Part shown: positions 5,425-8,422 of the stretch, one piece after another | Layout: the number at the start of each line of letters is the position of its first letter | Position numbering within the stretch: the first letter of the stretch is position 1 | Source: Deltaproteobacteria bacterium | Lineage (GTDB): Bacteria > Desulfobacterota > Desulfobacteria > Desulfobacterales > ETH-SRB1 | Direction: 5' to 3' | Assembly: GCA_030262795.1 (NCBI GenBank) | Contig: JAJSZO010000108.1 | Coordinates: forward strand, 1-8,422 | DNA length: 8,422 nt | The notes under the pieces: generated by a model | What the model was told of the DNA's origin: nothing | Databases searched by the model: none | The model's input: only the letters and a program-made list of their open reading frames with translations | Translations under genes and position numbers: made by a program

Positions 5425-7419
5425 ATGAGAAAAGGAACAGTGAGACGGCATGGGAAAAATTCGATGTTTGTAACAGAATTTGTACTGTTTCTCGCAATAT
5501 TGCTGTTGGCGGTTTGCGGCATGGCTATGGCGGGTCCCGTGCCCGACACGGGGCAGAGCAAATGTTACGATGACTCAGGGAATGAAATTTTTTGCCCCCA
5601 GCTTGGAGAGCCTTTCTACGGCCAAGATGCAAATTACAACATCAATCCGCAGTCCTACACAAAGCTCAATGCACAGGGGAATGATCTCCCTAACCCGGCC
5701 GCGGAAACAGAAATTGACCCTGTCGATGTATCTGTCGAAGATAACACAGGGCCGAAGATAAGCGAAGATATTACTATAACCCCTGACCCTGACGGATTCA
5801 TCGTAAGATGGGAAGTAGCCGATGCAATCGACACACTCGGATACATGGTCTATCTTGGAAAGACTATTGACACACTTGAACCCTATGAAGATACAGGCAG
5901 CTCCACATGGATACTCATTACAGGACTGGAAGATAATTGCTATGTAACAGTGAGCGGATACGATGCAGCAGGAAACAAGGGCGATCTCCTTGAGCCTGTT
6001 AAAATCCAACTGCATATCCCGGGCGATGTAAACAATGACAGAAGGATTGATCTTGCAGATGTCATCCTTGCCCTTCAGGTCAGCGTCAGCATGACTCCTG
6101 TCTCGGTTATCTGCAAAGAAGCCGATGTCAATGGAGACGGAAAGATCGGGATTGAAGAGGCCGTGTATGGATTGCAATGGGTTGCAGGTCTGAGACCTCA
6201 AACTATTGAGCAGATAGAAACTGTGCGGTCGGCAATGACACGCAACCTCTCACCGGATGTGGCGAAAACCGAACTTAACGAACTGGTCACAGGAAACAAC
6301 ACATTTGCCCTTAACCTCTACCAGGAGATACGCACAAACACCGGCAACCTGTTCTACTCTCCTTACAGCATCTCATCTGCCCTTGCCATGACATACGCAG
6401 GCGCCCGAAACGATACCGAGTCGCAGATGGCAAACACTCTTAACTTCACTCTTCCGCAGAATCGTCTCCACCCCGCCTTTAATGCTCTTGATCTCGAACT
6501 GGCCGCCCGTGGCGTGGGAGCGGAAGGCCAAGACGGAGAAGGATTCAGGCTGAACATCGCCAATTCTATCTGGGGTCAGAAAGACTATTCTTTTCTTCCC
6601 GGGTTTCTTGATGTTCTGGCTGAAAACTATGGCGCAGGGCTGAGTCTCCTTGATTTTTACAACGCACCGGAAGATTCCAGAATTGTCATAAACACCTGGG
6701 TTAGTGAACAGACTGAAGATAAAATCAATGATCTGATTCCGAAAGGTGCGATTTCCTACCTCACGCGCCTTGTACTTACCAATGCAATCTATTTCAATGC
6801 TGCATGGAACCTTCCGTTTGATGAGAAACTTACCATGGACGGTCATTTCTATCTTCCCGGCGGGAGTCAGGTCACGGCGCCGATGATGTCGCAGACAGGC
6901 TATTTTGGTTATACTGAGGGTGATGGATATCAGGCTGTGGAGCTTTTATATGACGGTGAAGAACTGTCTATGATTGTGTTATGTCCGGAAGCAAGCGGGT
7001 TTGAGGAGTTTGAAAGTTCCATGACCTTTAGTGGATTAAATAAGATTACAGGTAATCTTTCTCCGACAAACGTACACCTGAAGCTGCCCAAATTCAGATA
7101 TGAATCCGGTTCTATCGGTCTGAAGAAAATACTTGCTCAGATGGGGATGCCGCTTCCCTTCACAGAACTTGCGGATTTTTCCGGAATGGACGGAACCCGC
7201 CGCCTTTCCATAAGCGATGTCATCCACAAGGCATTTGTATCAGTAGATGAAGCAGGCACAGAGGCGGCAGCGGCCACAGCGGTGATCATAGGAGTTATAT
7301 CCTTTCCTCCTCCTCCGGTAGAGGTCACGATTGACCGGCCGTTTATCTTTTTGATTCGAGATATCAAGACTCAGGCCATTCTTTTTATTGGCCGCATTGT
7401 TAATCCAGCAGAACAGTAG
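5425..7419 (+). CDS. secreted serpin with DUF1566-type N-terminal motif, FN3-like and dockerin-like domains
   Basis: Started at ATG 5425, the protein has 664 residues. Residues 1-36 are a signal peptide ending AMA before Gly37. Residues ~38-80 (DTGQSKCYDDSG, GEPFYGQDANYN, NPQSYTKL, with Cys47 and Cys57) match the leader usually seen before DUF1566/Lcl domains, which is absent here. An FN3-like domain (~110-196) and a dockerin-like module (~198-262; Asp201-Asn203-Asp205-Asp212 and Asp234-Asn236-Asp238) follow. The serpin domain covers ~268-664, with FYSPYSISSALAMTYAGA, LTNAIYFNAAW, VIHKAFVSVDEAGTEAAAAT and RPFIFLI...GRIVNP. The hinge is inhibitory in type: Glu609 at P17, Gly611, Thr612 at P14, four alanines at P12-P9 and Thr618 at P8. 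Counting 17 residues from Glu609 puts P1-P1' at Ile625-Ser626. The likely role is irreversible trapping of an extracellular protease; the neighbouring C10 protease is the obvious candidate, by inference. Confidence 0.9.
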   Translation: MRKGTVRRHGKNSMFVTEFVLFLAILLLAVCGMAMAGPVPDTGQSKCYDDSGNEIFCPQLGEPFYGQDANYNINPQSYTKLNAQGNDLPNPAAETEIDPVDVSVEDNTGPKISEDITITPDPDGFIVRWEVADAIDTLGYMVYLGKTIDTLEPYEDTGSSTWILITGLEDNCYVTVSGYDAAGNKGDLLEPVKIQLHIPGDVNNDRRIDLADVILALQVSVSMTPVSVICKEADVNGDGKIGIEEAVYGLQWVAGLRPQTIEQIETVRSAMTRNLSPDVAKTELNELVTGNNTFALNLYQEIRTNTGNLFYSPYSISSALAMTYAGARNDTESQMANTLNFTLPQNRLHPAFNALDLELAARGVGAEGQDGEGFRLNIANSIWGQKDYSFLPGFLDVLAENYGAGLSLLDFYNAPEDSRIVINTWVSEQTEDKINDLIPKGAISYLTRLVLTNAIYFNAAWNLPFDEKLTMDGHFYLPGGSQVTAPMMSQTGYFGYTEGDGYQAVELLYDGEELSMIVLCPEASGFEEFESSMTFSGLNKITGNLSPTNVHLKLPKFRYESGSIGLKKILAQMGMPLPFTELADFSGMDGTRRLSISDVIHKAFVSVDEAGTEAAAATAVIIGVISFPPPPVEVTIDRPFIFLIRDIKTQAILFIGRIVNPAEQ

Positions 7420-7445
7420 TTTCCCTGGAACTGCATAAAAAATGG

Positions 7446-7472
7446 GTAACCGTTCAGATACACGTAACCGTT
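7446..7472. repeat. 9-bp direct repeat GTAACCGTT, two copies
   Basis: GTAACCGTT occurs at 7446-7454 and 7464-7472, 18 bases apart start to start, in the spacer 26 bases after the serpin stop. The second copy sits in CGTAACCGTTTACG, whose ends CGTAA and TTACG are complementary. It may be part of a dispersed intergenic repeat or a protein-binding site; nothing in the window tells which. Confidence 0.4.
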
Positions 7473-7520
7473 TACGGGTTTAGCCTCCGGCTTGGAGAGA
7501 GAGGTTCACGAGTTTAGGGG

Positions 7521-7618
7521 TTTTCTCGTTTTCTCGTTTCCATGCTCCAGCGTGGGAATGCATACTATGCACAACACCAAACCGTGGCGAACGGCCTCTG
7601 TGCCGTTCGAGTATATGC
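7521..7618. repeat. REP-like palindromic element: tandem octamer plus three hairpins
   Basis: TTTTCTCG is repeated in tandem at 7521-7528 and 7529-7536. Hairpin A pairs TTTCCATGC (7537-7545) with GCGTGGGAA (7550-7558), nine pairs including two G-T pairs, around a TCCA loop. Palindrome B is TGCATA-C-TATGCA (7559-7571). Hairpin C pairs CGAACGGC (7588-7595) with GCCGTTCG (7602-7609) perfectly around CTCTGT. GCATACT (7560-7566) is nearly complementary to AGTATATGC (7610-7618) and could close a larger branched fold. No T-run follows, so it is not a standard terminator. The arrangement recalls dispersed REP-type elements mobilised by RAYT transposases, though no such enzyme is visible here. Confidence 0.55.
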
Positions 7619-7642
7619 GGATAGGATTTAGGAATTATAAAG

Positions 7643-8422
7643 ATGAACAAAAAAAATAAAATAACAGCAAAAGGAAAAAAGCGTTTACCCATAGGCATAT
7701 CCAGCTTTAAGAAACTTCGCGAGAATGACTATTACTATATCGACAAGACACACTTTATTCGGGATATAGTAGAAGCCTCGGCTGAGGCGCTTTTACTTCC
7801 CCGTCCCCGTCGATTCGGCAAGACATTGAATTTGAGTATGCTCCGTTATTTTTTTGAAAAAAGCGAAGAAAACCGAAGTGGACTGTTTGATGGACTGACT
7901 ATCCGTAATGATAAAATATTTTCCGAGCATCAGGGGAGGTATCCGGTTATATATCTGACTTTCAAGGATGTTAAAGAAACGAGTTGGAACAGTTGTTTAA
8001 AGAGCTTGCAAGCTGTTATATACGAAGAATACTCTCGGCATCGATACTTGCAAGATACTCAAGTTCTTTTTCCGGATGAAAAAACTTATGTTCAAAAGAT
8101 TCTGGACGGAGAACTGGAAGAAGCAGATTTTGGAAGAGCGCTGAAGAATTTAAGCGCCTATTTGTCCCGCTGCTACGACGAACAAACAGTCATCTTGATT
8201 GATGAATATGATACCCCCCTTCATTCGGGATATGCAAATGGCTATTACGATGAAGTCGTAAATTTCATGAGAAATTTCTTAAGCGGCGGTCTCAAGGACA
8301 ATGAGCACCTTTTTAAAGGAGTTATTACCGGTATTCTCAGGGTAGCCAAAGAATCAATTTTTTCAGGGCTGAACAACCTTGGGGTATACACCTTATTGCA
8401 AGAGGAGTTTAACACAGCATTC
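7643..8422 (+). CDS. AAA-ATPase-like protein, N-terminal part (3' truncated by window)
   Basis: An uninterrupted frame of 260 codons runs from ATG 7643 to the window end with no stop. AGGA at 7629-7632, ten bases ahead of the ATG, is a passable ribosome site. The N-terminus is lysine-rich, followed by the family signature LPIGISSFKKLRENDYYYID, a Walker A-like loop RPRRFGKT (residues 54-61), SMLRYFFEK, FDGLTI, and a Walker B-like strand VILIDEYDTP (Asp187, Glu188). GVITGILRVAKESIFSGLNN is the conserved sensor-like segment of the AAA-ATPase-like family (PF09820). The C-terminal nuclease domain expected for this family lies beyond the window. It belongs to a different subgroup from the protein at 459-2258, which has DNFA where this one has DTPL after the Walker B strand. 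Function is unknown. Confidence 0.85.
   Translation, partial: MNKKNKITAKGKKRLPIGISSFKKLRENDYYYIDKTHFIRDIVEASAEALLLPRPRRFGKTLNLSMLRYFFEKSEENRSGLFDGLTIRNDKIFSEHQGRYPVIYLTFKDVKETSWNSCLKSLQAVIYEEYSRHRYLQDTQVLFPDEKTYVQKILDGELEEADFGRALKNLSAYLSRCYDEQTVILIDEYDTPLHSGYANGYYDEVVNFMRNFLSGGLKDNEHLFKGVITGILRVAKESIFSGLNNLGVYTLLQEEFNTAF

Noticed and set aside
5575..6201. 208-residue open frame on the minus strand inside the serpin gene
   Set aside because: It lies wholly within the FN3 and dockerin coding region, which is clearly real on the + strand; its translation shows no domain.
7480..7698. 72-residue minus-strand ORF with a hydrophobic start
   Set aside because: It spans the palindrome cluster and the lysine-rich start of the third ATPase gene; the apparent membrane segment is the complement of an A-rich run.
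1..8422. CRISPR array, tRNA, rRNA or complete insertion sequence
   Set aside because: No regularly spaced repeats, no cloverleaf-like sequence and no transposase with terminal inverted repeats were seen on reading both strands.

Overview
The window reads as a fragment of an AT-leaning bacterial chromosome, most likely Desulfobacterota (Desulfobacteraceae-like, including the filamentous or multicellular magnetotactic relatives). This placement is an inference from three things: AAA-ATPase-like/PD-(D/E)XK proteins present in several copies, dockerin-like Ca-binding modules of the type GDVNND...ADVNGDGKIGIEEA, and dispersed hairpins of the type GCTTGGGAACGAG. No rRNA, tRNA or core taxonomic marker is present, so it is not proven.

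Layout, all genes on the + strand. (1) 1-384 is the C-terminal nuclease domain of an AAA-ATPase-like/PD-(D/E)XK protein whose start lies upstream of the window. (2) 459-2258 is a complete protein of the same two-domain architecture (599 aa). (3) 2259-2649 is a gap without a firm gene; it holds an AT-rich palindrome and a coding-like stretch (2300-2605) that looks like a small ORF or gene remnant. (4) 2650-5052 is a secreted streptopain-family (peptidase C10) cysteine protease with an intact Cys/His/Asn set, two PPC-like repeats and a C-terminal dockerin-like domain. (5) 5053-5424 holds a frameshifted remnant of an Rpn/DUF2887-like nuclease C-terminus and half of a dispersed hairpin element. 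(6) 5425-7419 is a secreted serpin with an N-terminal motif borrowed from DUF1566-type proteins, an FN3-like domain, a dockerin-like module and a full serpin domain whose reactive-centre hinge looks inhibitory. (7) 7420-7642 is a repeat-rich spacer with three palindromes, a tandem octamer and a 9-bp direct repeat. (8) 7643-8422 is the N-terminal 260 residues of a third AAA-ATPase-like protein, running off the window.

The most interesting point is the central pair: a secreted papain-fold protease and a secreted serpin, adjacent and co-oriented, sharing related dockerin-like modules. In streptococci and Bacteroides, C10 proteases are known to sit next to small dedicated inhibitors (Spi-like or staphostatin-like). 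Here a serpin occupies that position. The inference is a protease/inhibitor module in which both partners may dock to the same surface or scaffold. The pair sits between AAA-ATPase/nuclease genes and nuclease debris, as expected of a rearranging accessory region.
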